DNA of 64,000 nt from Bacteroidales bacterium UBA1180 (lineage in GTDB: Bacteria > Bacteroidota > Bacteroidia > Bacteroidales > Paludibacteraceae), in the NCBI GenBank assembly GCA_002310195.1, contig DBYS01000001.1:174945-238944 (forward strand), written 5' to 3'. Made by a program: the position numbers and the translations under genes. Position 1 is the first letter of the stretch, and each line of letters opens with the position of its first letter. The notes below the pieces were generated by a model. It did not search any database. It saw nothing but the letters and a program-made list of their open reading frames with translations, and was not told the origin of the DNA. Shown one piece after another: positions 8,981-16,705 of the stretch.

Positions 8981-9109
8981 ATGAAAAAGATATATGAAAA
9001 CCCAAGCGTCATGATGACGCAACTGACAAGCCGCACAATCGTTTTGGCGGGAAGCAGCGTAGTTGTTGATCCAAATAATCCTGTGCCCAGTGGCGGCGGT
9101 GGCGATTAA
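8981..9109 (+). CDS. Small 42-residue peptide of unknown function
   Basis: ATG at 8981, 28 bp after the giant protein, TAA at 9107-9109. The peptide starts MKKIYENPSVMMTQLTS and ends PNNPVPSGGGGD. It has no signal peptide or membrane helix. The layout (MKKxYxxP start, a central hydrophobic LAGSS, a Gly/Asp-rich tail) resembles many short Bacteroidales peptides of unknown role. It sits 7 bp before the start of a secreted protease, so it could be a substrate or partner of that protease, but that is only inferred from position. Confidence 0.65.
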   Translation: MKKIYENPSVMMTQLTSRTIVLAGSSVVVDPNNPVPSGGGGD

Positions 9110-9116
9110 ATCTACG

Positions 9117-10079
9117 ATGACCCGAAACAGCGTCATAACAGTACTGCGCAGCACACTCCTTATGTGGGTGTGCTGTGTAGTAGTTATGCCTGCGCGTTCG
9201 GATGACCCCAATAATCAGGCGCAGGTGTATGAGGTGCAGCTAGTGGATTCCGACACGCGGAACAAGCATGTAAGCGTAGAGATAGGCGGGAAGGAGTATC
9301 TGTTCACCTTCGACACAGGGTGCTCGAGCATGGCGCTGAACAGGCGTGTGCTGACGGAGCTACGAAAAGCAGGGGTCGCGGTTATGCAGGCCGGTGCGGA
9401 GAACAAAGCCGAGGTGATGATGTCGAACGGCGAGACGAAGCAGTCGCACTCCGTAATGATCAAGAGCCTGAAGATAGGCGGGTGCGAGTTTACGAACGTG
9501 GCCGCGCAAGCCGGCGTGAACGACCGCAGCGATGCGCCGCTGCTGCTCGGGCAGTCGATACTCGAGCGGCTGCGCACATACAGCATAGAGGGTTGCAGGC
9601 TGCGATTTGAGCCGTACGAGGACGATTATCAGCAAGCGTTGGCGCTGGCCGACCACCACCGGCAAGAACGCGATCATGCGCCTCAGATAGCTGAGGCTCT
9701 GATGCCGTACTACAGAGCCGGGAGGCTGTCGTGCTACTACACCTATAGGCTGCTGTACGCCCTGCAGCAGAGCGACGCTTACAGTGATGCGCTGGAGGTG
9801 ATAGAACATATACGGCAGCAGAACTGGAAAGAGAGCCGCGACGAGACAGACCTGGCGGACATAGAGTCGCTGCTGCACTACAACATAGGCGTGGATCATT
9901 ACAACGCCGACCGCTACAACGAAGCCCTGGACTGCGCTGCGCGAGCGAAGCAGTGCGCACAGGCTATACGCTCGCCCCAGGCAAAACAAAAGCGCCTACA
10001 TGACGTAGGCACTCTGTACTACTACATATACTCGCAGACTGATCCGCAGAAAGCGCGGGGGTATGAGCGATACAAGTGA
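9117..10079 (+). CDS. Secreted retropepsin-like aspartic protease with helical C-terminal region
   Basis: 320 residues. The signal peptide MTRNSVITVLRSTLLMWVCC..MPARS precedes a clan AA aspartic protease domain at about 40-165. The catalytic loop is TFDTGCSSMALN, followed by the flap region and PLLLGQSILERLRTYSIEG near its end. Such domains carry one catalytic Asp and act as dimers. Residues 170-320 are helical, with Tyr/Ala-rich TPR-like pairs (GVDHYNADRYNEALDCA). I chose the ATG at 9117 because it begins the signal peptide; an earlier in-frame ATG at 9063 lies inside the small peptide gene. It probably works in the periplasm or outside the cell. The context suggests one unit with the giant protein and the small peptide. 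Confidence 0.85.
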   Translation: MTRNSVITVLRSTLLMWVCCVVVMPARSDDPNNQAQVYEVQLVDSDTRNKHVSVEIGGKEYLFTFDTGCSSMALNRRVLTELRKAGVAVMQAGAENKAEVMMSNGETKQSHSVMIKSLKIGGCEFTNVAAQAGVNDRSDAPLLLGQSILERLRTYSIEGCRLRFEPYEDDYQQALALADHHRQERDHAPQIAEALMPYYRAGRLSCYYTYRLLYALQQSDAYSDALEVIEHIRQQNWKESRDETDLADIESLLHYNIGVDHYNADRYNEALDCAARAKQCAQAIRSPQAKQKRLHDVGTLYYYIYSQTDPQKARGYERYK

Positions 10080-10112
10080 TCAGCCAACGCGCAAAAAGCG
10101 CTAGAGGCTGAT
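10079..10112 (+). terminator. Terminator-like hairpin after the protease gene
   Basis: ATCAGCC (10079-10085) pairs with GGCTGAT (10106-10112), enclosing GCGC-AAAAA-GCGC (10089-10101). There is no T-run, so it may be a 3'-end stabilising stem rather than a true terminator. Confidence 0.5.
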
Positions 10113-10124
10113 AGATTTCAATGC

Positions 10125-10160
10125 AAAAGCAGCACTCATCGGATGATGAATGCTGCTTTT
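10125..10160 (-). terminator. Intrinsic terminator of the tRNA-Pro transcript
   Basis: AAAAGCAGCA (10125-10134) and TGCTGCTTTT (10151-10160) form a 10-bp stem directly after the tRNA CCA end on the minus strand, with a T-run in the 3' arm. Confidence 0.75.
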
Positions 10161-10235
10161 GGTCGAGAAGAGGCGACTCGAACGCCCGACCCCCACGTCC
10201 CGAACGTGGTGCGCTACCAACTGCGCTACTTCTCG
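10160..10235 (-). tRNA. tRNA-Pro (anticodon CGG)
   Basis: On the minus strand the acceptor stem CGAGAAG (10235-10229) pairs perfectly with CTTCTCG (10170-10164), followed by discriminator A and an encoded CCA (10162-10160). The D arm is GCGCAGTTGGTAGCGC. The anticodon arm is CCACG-TTCGGGA-CGTGG with anticodon CGG at 10202-10200. The T arm is GGGCG-TTCGAGT-CGCCT. It reads proline codon CCG. A promoter lies 340 nt upstream at 10573-10604, separated from the tRNA by an array of hairpins. Confidence 0.96.
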
Positions 10236-10566
10236 ATTTTGCTCCGCAAAATCTTCGGAATCGCTTGGGATTTCGTTGTTTTCAAGGTCGGAAAGCAGGG
10301 AACCCCGCCCTCCTTTACTCCCGAAAACAATCTCATCCCTTCACGAATTCTCGTCGCGTTCGGCAAATCGTGCTTCCGGATGTCGCGTTGCGGCATAAAG
10401 CGCACGATTGCCTCCGCTCTTCAATCGATCTGCTGTTGCCAACAGCTCGATTGAGTTTTCGTTGCCAAACCGATTAAAACGCGTGCGTTTTGATCGGAGA
10501 GGAGGAAGTGCGAGCCGCCATAATTTGCTGCGCAAATTCAGATAGGCGAGCCACTTCCGACGAAAG
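10236..10566 (-). other. Hairpin array between promoter and tRNA-Pro (possible structured leader RNA)
   Basis: No protein gene is supported here. In transcript order: GGAAGTG / CACTTCC (10504-10510 / 10552-10558) enclosing AATTTGC / GCAAATT (10522-10528 / 10532-10538); CCGATTAAAACGC / GCGTTTTGATCGG (10470-10482 / 10485-10497, one wobble); TCAATCGA / TCGATTGA (10421-10428 / 10447-10454) enclosing GCTGTT / AACAGC; the 67-bp repeat at 10354-10420; then a gap with nothing evident; and ATTTTGC / GCAAAAT (10236-10242 / 10246-10252) abutting the tRNA 5' end. Small open frames across it are fortuitous. Confidence 0.65.
10354..10420. repeat. Dispersed 67-bp hairpin repeat, copy 1
   Basis: 65 of 67 bases match copy 2 at 22612-22678. 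Outer arms GGCAAATCGTGC / GCACGATTGCC enclose ATGTCGC-GTT-GCGGCAT (10380-10396). Both differences from copy 2 preserve folding: one lies in the loop and one is a G-U pair in place of A-U. Confidence 0.85.
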
Positions 10567-10572
10567 CGGGTG

Positions 10573-10604
10573 CAAAGATAGTACATTTTTCGCATTTATG
10601 CAAA
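10573..10604 (-). promoter_or_regulatory. Promoter of the tRNA-Pro leader transcript
   Basis: Minus strand: TTTG (10604-10601), 20 nt, TATCTTTG (10580-10573). The transcript would start near 10566. Confidence 0.8.
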
Positions 10605-10663
10605 TAAAACAGCAGAAATATGTTAAAATTATTGCTTTTTTCTGCATAATTGTACAACTTGGA

Positions 10664-10695
10664 TTTGCAATTGTACGATTTTTGTAGTATCTTTG
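10664..10695 (+). promoter_or_regulatory. Promoter of the Sir2 gene
   Basis: TTTG (10664-10667), 20 nt, TATCTTTG (10688-10695), giving a leader of about 65 nt to the ATG at 10766. Confidence 0.85.
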
Positions 10696-10765
10696 TAGTG
10701 GAATTCGTGCCAAACCGTTCACGTGCACTATACCCAACAGAGCTAACCCCTAAAATTCAGATAGC

Positions 10766-11467
10766 ATGAAAAAGATTGTTGTTTTTACCGGAGCCGGCGT
10801 ATCGGCTGAGAGTGGTCTGGGTACGTTCCGCGACTCGGACGGCCTATGGGAGAAGTACCGCATCGAAGATGTATGCACCCACGAGGCCTGGCTCAGAAAT
10901 CCCCAACTGTGCGTAGATTTCTACAACGCCCGCCGGCGCGATGTACTGAACGCCAAACCCAATGCCGCGCATGAGGCTATAGCCCGCCTGCAACAGGCGA
11001 TACCGGGCACGCGGATCATCACGCAGAATATCGACGATCTCCACGAGCGTGCCGGCGCTAAGGATGTGGTGCACCTCCACGGCGAGATCCGCAAGCTCCG
11101 TGCCGAGAACGACGAACTGGCCACCGTACCGATCGAGGGTTGGGAGCAGCACTACGGCGACCGCCATCCTAACGGCAGTCTGCTGCGTCCGTACATCGTG
11201 TTCTTTGGAGAAGGTGTGCCGTACTTCACCGAGGCTTGTGATATCGCCTCCACGGCGGATATACTGGTGGTTGTCGGTACGTCGCTCAACGTTTATCCCG
11301 CCGCCTCGCTGCTGCACTATGCGCCGCAGAGCGCCGAGATCATCATGGTCGATCCTGGCGACCCGCAACTGGGTATGTATGCCTCACGCACGCAGCTCGT
11401 TCGTCAGCCCGCTACGATAGGCGTACCGCAAGTAGTCGATCAGCTGATAGCCCGCTTACAGAAATAG
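10766..11467 (+). CDS. NAD-dependent protein deacylase, Sir2 family (zinc-free type)
   Basis: 233 residues. Sirtuins remove acyl groups from lysines using NAD+. Visible: GAGVSAESGLGTFR (NAD loop), TQNIDDLHERAG, catalytic His in HLHGEIR, and VVVGTSLNVYPA. The FYNARRRD stretch holds the Tyr-x-x-Arg pair that marks succinyl/malonyl-preferring class III sirtuins such as CobB and SIRT5. The four zinc-binding cysteines usual after the catalytic His are missing: the segment from HLHG to VFFGEG contains no Cys. This fits a zinc-free subset of bacterial sirtuins and is not a truncation. It has its own promoter and is convergent with the methyltransferase at 11475, leaving 7 bp between stops. Confidence 0.93.
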   Translation: MKKIVVFTGAGVSAESGLGTFRDSDGLWEKYRIEDVCTHEAWLRNPQLCVDFYNARRRDVLNAKPNAAHEAIARLQQAIPGTRIITQNIDDLHERAGAKDVVHLHGEIRKLRAENDELATVPIEGWEQHYGDRHPNGSLLRPYIVFFGEGVPYFTEACDIASTADILVVVGTSLNVYPAASLLHYAPQSAEIIMVDPGDPQLGMYASRTQLVRQPATIGVPQVVDQLIARLQK

Positions 11468-11474
11468 AACTCCC

Positions 11475-12677
11475 CTACTCGATGTAGAGCACCAGGCCCT
11501 TGAGGTACTCGCCCTCGGGGTGGTAGATATTGACAGGATGATCCTGCGGCTGATGAAGCTGGTGGAGGATCCGCACGCGTCGTCCGGTTTGTGCTGCAGC
11601 GCTGAACACCGCGAGGCGGAACATATCCTTGTCGATAGCCTGCGAGCAGCTGAACGTGAAGAGGATGCCTCCGGGACGGATCTTCTCGATAGCCTTGGCA
11701 TTGATGCGCTGATAGCCCCGCAGGGCGTTGCGGATAGCATCGCGGTGCTTGGCGAACGCCGGCGGGTCGAGGATGATGAGATCGTACTGCCGGTCGTTGT
11801 GCTCCAACCACTCGAACGCCTCGGCCGCCACAGCCTGATGGCGGGTGCAGCCGGGGAAGTTACGCGCCACATTGGCGTTGACCAGATCGATAGCTTTTCG
11901 GCTGACATCGACGGAGTGGACCGATTGCGCACCGCCACGCAGGGCGTACAGCGAGAATCCGCCGGTGTAGCAGAACATATTGAGCACATCCTTGCCGGCA
12001 GCGTAGCGCTCGACGAGCGCACGGTTCTCGCGCTGGTCGATGAAGAACCCGGTTTTCTGCCCCTGCAGCCAGTCGATACGCACCTCCAACCCATTCTCCG
12101 TAGCCCAATACTCGTCCGCTGCCGGTTGCCCGATGAGGTAGCCTGTCCGGTCGCCATCAACAGTGGCCTTGAAGGGCAGCGTATCGTCGGACTTATAATA
12201 GACAGCGCTGACCTCACTGACCACCTCCGTGATAGCCCGGGCAATATCGTGACGGCACAGGTGCATACCCACGGAGTGCGCCTGCAGGACGGCCGTAGGG
12301 CCGTAGATATCCACCACCAATCCCGGCAACATATCGCCCTCGCCGTGAATGAGGCGGTAGATCGTATTGTCCGGGCGCAGCAGCCCGAGCTTGCGGCGCA
12401 TGGTATAGGCTGCAGCTATGCGGTCGTGCCAGAACGAGGCAGGCAGAGCGTCGGATTGGAACGCCAGCAGGCGTACGGCGATCGAGCCTACCTGCCAATG
12501 ACCAACGCCAAGCACCTGACGGTCGGCGCTGAGCACACGCACGAGCTCGCCCTCCTCAGGTTCGGCGGCACGATGATCGGCATCGAGGATAACACGCGCT
12601 ATAGCACCGCTGAACACCCACGGATGGAAACGGAGGATGGACTCCTCCTTATGCGGCTTGAGTAGGATGGTTGTCAT
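11475..12677 (-). CDS. Class I SAM-dependent rRNA cytosine methyltransferase (RlmI-like)
   Basis: 400 residues from the ATG at 12677. An N-terminal PUA-like domain (about 1-80; RFHPWVFSGAIARV, GHWQVGSIAVRLL) precedes a Rossmann methyltransferase. VLNMFCYTGGFSLYAL is the SAM-binding loop, and LIILDPPAFAK supplies the catalytic loop motif of this family. A C-terminal Cys lies in LFTFSCSQAIDK. These proteins methylate C5 of a 23S rRNA cytosine; the exact target here is inferred. The longer in-frame start at 12761 would place the promoter (12698-12729) inside the gene, so I reject it. Transcribed alone. Confidence 0.9.
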   Translation of the reverse strand: MTTILLKPHKEESILRFHPWVFSGAIARVILDADHRAAEPEEGELVRVLSADRQVLGVGHWQVGSIAVRLLAFQSDALPASFWHDRIAAAYTMRRKLGLLRPDNTIYRLIHGEGDMLPGLVVDIYGPTAVLQAHSVGMHLCRHDIARAITEVVSEVSAVYYKSDDTLPFKATVDGDRTGYLIGQPAADEYWATENGLEVRIDWLQGQKTGFFIDQRENRALVERYAAGKDVLNMFCYTGGFSLYALRGGAQSVHSVDVSRKAIDLVNANVARNFPGCTRHQAVAAEAFEWLEHNDRQYDLIILDPPAFAKHRDAIRNALRGYQRINAKAIEKIRPGGILFTFSCSQAIDKDMFRLAVFSAAAQTGRRVRILHQLHQPQDHPVNIYHPEGEYLKGLVLYIE

Positions 12678-12697
12678 AATATCACGGAATTTGGGTG

Positions 12698-12729
12698 CAA
12701 AGGTACGAAAAATATTTGAATAATCCAAA
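12698..12729 (-). promoter_or_regulatory. Promoter of the RlmI-like gene
   Basis: Minus strand: TTTG (12729-12726), 20 nt, TACCTTTG (12705-12698). This puts the start of transcription just upstream of the ATG at 12677. Confidence 0.85.
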
Positions 12730-12747
12730 TGATTCGTAAGAATTTTG

Positions 12748-15483
12748 TCAGAGTTGTGCACGCAGGAGCAGGTGGATATCAGTCCTGGTGATCGGCCGGG
12801 CCTTGAGCGCAGCCCAGGAGGGGTGATAAATGGTTTCGCTCACGCGCATATACAGCGCCAGGTGCCGGCTGATACGGTAGCGCATATTGAGGTACCAGCG
12901 TCCGCCCAGGCCGTAGGTAGCAGGTATGCTGAAGGCGTAGAGCACATCGCAGTCATAGGTATAGATCCTATTCGCCCACTCGCGCACATCGAAGCCCTGG
13001 AGCCTGAGTTGCACGACTATAGGTACAGCGCGCACGCGGTACTCAATGTCCTGACTGACGCTCAGGCCGTAGGTCAGCTGCTGCGAGAGCTCGACGCCAT
13101 GCACCAGCGAGGCATCGGCCCGCGTGCGGAACCGCCAGTCGGCAGCCTGACAGACCCACTCCACCCTCGCCCGGTGCGTACGTTCGCCTCCCTTGGTGCG
13201 GCTGCGCAATTGCATCATAGCTATGTGCTGCTGACCGATAAAATCCGCCTGACCGAGGACCTCGAAGCCCATGGTTCCGGATTGGCGTATGCCGAACTTA
13301 GGTCCGCTGAAGCGAAACACATCGCCGTAGGCGGACAATCGCCAGTGGCGCAGCCCCTTGTACTCCACGCCCAGATATCCGCCGCATTCGTCGCCCAGAC
13401 GCGAGCTTTCGCTGAACGCGTAGCCGTACGCATTGTCGAACGTAGGGGAGTAGTAGCGGAACAGACCGATCAGTCCCAGATCGGGCAGCGGCGTGAGACG
13501 CACACCGGCAATGCAGCCTGCACCCCATGTGCTGTTTTGCGCCGCCGCAGCCTCGGCAAACAACTGCATCCACCGCCATGAGTAACGCAGATCAGCACCG
13601 ATCACACACTGGTGCTTGCCGCGGAAATATGCGCCGTTATAATAGGTGTTACGCACCGGCAGGGAGTCGGAGTACAGGTGCTCCATGACGGTCAGTCCTA
13701 CACGCAGGTTGCGGAAGTTAGCGCTTAGGTTGGCACCAATGGCATGATGCCAGACATTGGCTTTGTCGGCAGAGTACCAGGCGCTAACCTCCGTATGTTT
13801 GCCGGCCGCAACGGTAGCGCCAATGCCCTGATAGCGCTCGCTGCCCGCCGAGCTGACCTTGCTCAGTCCCTGGCGGTCGTGACCGATCTGCATCACGCGG
13901 CTGCTCTTGCCGGTGTGGAAGAAATGGTTGGTGACCAGTCCCTGCCCGAAGCGCGCCTGAAAACATCCGCCAACGAACCGCTTGAGCCGTCCTATATCGC
14001 TGAGCTGGACATATCCGCCGTACTGCAGTTCGTTGCAGTCTGCAGCAGCGGGGCGACGGACAGTGAGGCCTGCAGCGATGTTGCGGCGGAACGTGTAACC
14101 GTACTTGGCCTGCAGGTACACCGGGTCAGTGCCCTCATAGCCCTCGATGTTCCGGACATCGGTTCGCAGACTCAGTTCGTGCCTGCCGTACGCTGCCAGA
14201 TCGCTCCAGTAGAACGGTTTGCGCTGCGGCTCGCCGGCAGAGACAAACGGCAGGAGGTTGCGGATCTCATAATCCTTGAGTGAGCGAACGAGCTGCAGTT
14301 CGTACAGGCTGCGCATAGGTATATCCCTGACTCGGAGCAATATATCGCTGACCTGCTCATCGCTGAGCAGCGGCAGTTCGGTGAGTGCGGTGTAGTCAGC
14401 CTCGTTGAGCGGAAGAGGGTGGGCGGTGAGCGAGAGCAGCTGCTCGGAGAGAGTTTCAAAATCTTCGCTTGCGCCATCGGCTGCCTGTTCGGTGATCTGC
14501 GAATAGATATCCTCGATGATGCTCTCGATCGGCACGCCTGTGATGTCGTTGTAAGATTCGGAGGGTATATCCAGCACGATAGGCAGATGATCGGAAATGC
14601 CGTCGGGCTGATACAGATAACCGTTGAATGTGCGGTAGGGGCGATGGCCGGTGTATTGGTCATCATCCGTGAGCAGCCACGGTGCGTCGTAGATCCGCGC
14701 CTGCACGGTATCGGCCAGGGCATCGGATACATAGAACTGATCGATACAGCTCCACGCCCCTTGCCACTTGTAAGTGCCTTCGCTGCGCTGCTCCATGGGC
14801 AGCATGAGGTTGTGCAAGCGAGGCAGATCATCGGCCGGCGAGCTATTCATATCGCCCATGACGATCACCTTGGCACCGGGACTGACACGCATCAGACTGT
14901 CGATCCGGTCGGCAACGGTCTGCTTGGCGCGCGCACGCAGGCTATTGCCGGCCGCACCTCCCAGACGGCTGGGCAGATGGCAGACGAACAGGTGGAGCGT
15001 ATCGCCGCCGGGCATCGTGCCTGCAGCATAAAGGATATCGCGCGTAGGGCGTTCGCCGTCGGCCGTAGGCACACGCACAGGGTAAGCCTCTATAAGCCTG
15101 AACAGATCAGTGCGGTAGAGCAGCGCCACATCGATGCCGCGCAGGTCAGGACTATCGAAATGCACATAGGAGTAGGGTAGAGCTCTGAGGTTCTGCGAGC
15201 ACAGATCGCGTACGCATTGCTCGTTCTCGACCTCGCACAGTCCGACCAGTGCCACACCCTGCCACTGGCCGATATTAGCGATAGTGCGGGCTATATGTTC
15301 GCGCTTGAGGTAGTAGCGCATAGGCGTCCAGTGACGCAGGCCGTCGGGCGTGAATTCGCTGTCGTCGTGCAGACTGTCGGGCACATAATCAAAAAGGTTT
15401 TCGACATTGTACGACACAATGCGAAAACCATACATCGGCATTATCGCCAGCCAAAGCAGCACGATATATGCCCAACGCCTCAT
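12748..15483 (-). CDS. Secreted endonuclease/exonuclease/phosphatase domain fused to HHH and outer-membrane beta-barrel domains
   Basis: 911 residues. After a signal peptide (MRRWAYIVLLWLAIMPMYG), residues about 20-310 are an EEP-fold nuclease with a complete active site: IVSYNVENLFD, LCEVEN, MGDMNSSPAD and GISDHLPIVLD. Residues about 330-425 contain helix-hairpin-helix-like segments (PLPLNEADYTALTELPLLSD, IPMRSLYELQLVRSLKDYEI), the type that binds DNA backbone non-specifically. Residues 430-911 are alternating polar/hydrophobic strands rich in Tyr, Gly and Arg, as in the HHH-plus-barrel outer-membrane proteins of Bacteroidota. The frame is continuous. A nuclease, a DNA-binding element and a barrel in one chain suggests capture or degradation of external DNA, but the substrate is unproven. 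Last gene of the lolD operon, 3 bp after sufS. Confidence 0.82.
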   Translation of the reverse strand: MRRWAYIVLLWLAIMPMYGFRIVSYNVENLFDYVPDSLHDDSEFTPDGLRHWTPMRYYLKREHIARTIANIGQWQGVALVGLCEVENEQCVRDLCSQNLRALPYSYVHFDSPDLRGIDVALLYRTDLFRLIEAYPVRVPTADGERPTRDILYAAGTMPGGDTLHLFVCHLPSRLGGAAGNSLRARAKQTVADRIDSLMRVSPGAKVIVMGDMNSSPADDLPRLHNLMLPMEQRSEGTYKWQGAWSCIDQFYVSDALADTVQARIYDAPWLLTDDDQYTGHRPYRTFNGYLYQPDGISDHLPIVLDIPSESYNDITGVPIESIIEDIYSQITEQAADGASEDFETLSEQLLSLTAHPLPLNEADYTALTELPLLSDEQVSDILLRVRDIPMRSLYELQLVRSLKDYEIRNLLPFVSAGEPQRKPFYWSDLAAYGRHELSLRTDVRNIEGYEGTDPVYLQAKYGYTFRRNIAAGLTVRRPAAADCNELQYGGYVQLSDIGRLKRFVGGCFQARFGQGLVTNHFFHTGKSSRVMQIGHDRQGLSKVSSAGSERYQGIGATVAAGKHTEVSAWYSADKANVWHHAIGANLSANFRNLRVGLTVMEHLYSDSLPVRNTYYNGAYFRGKHQCVIGADLRYSWRWMQLFAEAAAAQNSTWGAGCIAGVRLTPLPDLGLIGLFRYYSPTFDNAYGYAFSESSRLGDECGGYLGVEYKGLRHWRLSAYGDVFRFSGPKFGIRQSGTMGFEVLGQADFIGQQHIAMMQLRSRTKGGERTHRARVEWVCQAADWRFRTRADASLVHGVELSQQLTYGLSVSQDIEYRVRAVPIVVQLRLQGFDVREWANRIYTYDCDVLYAFSIPATYGLGGRWYLNMRYRISRHLALYMRVSETIYHPSWAALKARPITRTDIHLLLRAQL

Positions 15484-15486
15484 AAT

Positions 15487-16704
15487 CTATCGGAGCATGC
15501 TGAGTGCCCGCTGCAGCGCGGCTATGAACACGTCGACCTCGCTGCGGCAGTTGTACATACCGAACGACACGCGGACCGTACCGGGCACCTGCAACGCGTC
15601 GATCAGCGGTTCGGCACAATGATGACCTATGCGTACGGCTACACCTTGCTGGTCGAGCAGCGTACCGATATCAAACGGATGCACGAGTTTGCCCCGGGCG
15701 TCATAGACATTGAGCGACAGCACACCGGCTTTCGGCAGCCCGGCAGCATACACGCGCACGCCGTCGATCAGGCTGAGCTGCTGCTCGGCGTAAGTGGTCA
15801 GATCCTGTTCGTGGTCAGCAATAGACGGCAGACCGCAACGCTGCATGTACTGCGCAGCTACGCCCCAGGCGTAGGAGCCCACATAATCGGGCGTACCGGC
15901 CTCAAAGCGGTAAGGCAGGACGTTGTAGGTTGTGCCCGACCAGTGCACATGCTCGATCATCTCACCGCCGCCCTGGTAGGGTGGCAGCTGCTCGAGCCAC
16001 TGCAGCTTGCCATAGAGCAGACCTATACCTGTCGGACCGTACATCTTGTGGGCCGAACAGACGAAGAAATCGCAGTCCAACGCCTGCATATCCACCGGCA
16101 GATGCGGTGCGGATTGTGCGCCGTCGATACATACCGGTACGCCGTGTGCATGCGCCAGGCGAATGACCTCTTCCACGGGATTGATGATGCCCAGCACGTT
16201 GCTTACATGAGCCACGCTCACGAGCTTGGTGCGCGGAGAGAGCATGCGTTCGTACGCCTGCAGATCCAGCGTGAGATCATCGCGCAGAGGGATCACCCGC
16301 AGCACGGCGCGCTTGCGCTCGCAGAGCATCTGCCAGGGCACGATGTTCGAGTGGTGCTCCATGGCGCTGACGATAATCTCATCACCCTGATTGATGAACT
16401 CCTGGCCAAAGGTGAACGCCAGCATGTTCAGCCCCTCGGTAGTGCCGCGTGTGAACAGCACCTCGCGGCTATCTTTCGCTCCGATCATCTGCGCCAGTAT
16501 GGTGCGTGCCTGCTCGTGCTTGGCGGTAGCGACCTGACTGAGATGATGCGTGCCGCGGTGGATATTGGCGTTCCACGTGCTATAGGCCTCGCCGATAGCG
16601 TCGATCACGCACTGCGGTTTCTGCGAGGTGGCGGCGTTGTCGAAGTACACCAGCTGGCGGCCGTGTACCTGTTGGGTTAATATGGGAAAATCGGATCTAA
16701 GCAT
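15487..16704 (-). CDS. sufS: Cysteine desulfurase (SufS type)
   Basis: 405 residues, normal for SufS, a PLP enzyme that takes sulfur from cysteine for Fe-S cluster assembly. Visible: VYFDNAATSQKP, NIHRGTHHLSQVAT, VSAMEHHSNIVPW, PLP lysine in CSAHKMYGPTGIG, and the sulfur-carrying Cys in VRIGHHCAEPL. The ATG at 16704 is chosen because it lies 1 bp after the gldB-like stop and starts MLRSDFPIL, the usual N-terminus. An 18-residue in-frame extension overlaps the upstream gene. No other suf genes are in the window, which is odd because sufS usually sits with sufBCD. Confidence 0.93.
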   Translation of the reverse strand: MLRSDFPILTQQVHGRQLVYFDNAATSQKPQCVIDAIGEAYSTWNANIHRGTHHLSQVATAKHEQARTILAQMIGAKDSREVLFTRGTTEGLNMLAFTFGQEFINQGDEIIVSAMEHHSNIVPWQMLCERKRAVLRVIPLRDDLTLDLQAYERMLSPRTKLVSVAHVSNVLGIINPVEEVIRLAHAHGVPVCIDGAQSAPHLPVDMQALDCDFFVCSAHKMYGPTGIGLLYGKLQWLEQLPPYQGGGEMIEHVHWSGTTYNVLPYRFEAGTPDYVGSYAWGVAAQYMQRCGLPSIADHEQDLTTYAEQQLSLIDGVRVYAAGLPKAGVLSLNVYDARGKLVHPFDIGTLLDQQGVAVRIGHHCAEPLIDALQVPGTVRVSFGMYNCRSEVDVFIAALQRALSMLR

Positions 16705-16705
16705 C

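Noticed and set aside
10121..10477. Three overlapping plus-strand open frames of 82-118 codons
   Set aside because: They cross tRNA-Pro and the hairpin array and show no protein pattern.
15217..16680. Plus-strand open frame of 487 codons over sufS
   Set aside because: Antisense to a fully recognisable SufS; composition is that of a shadow frame.
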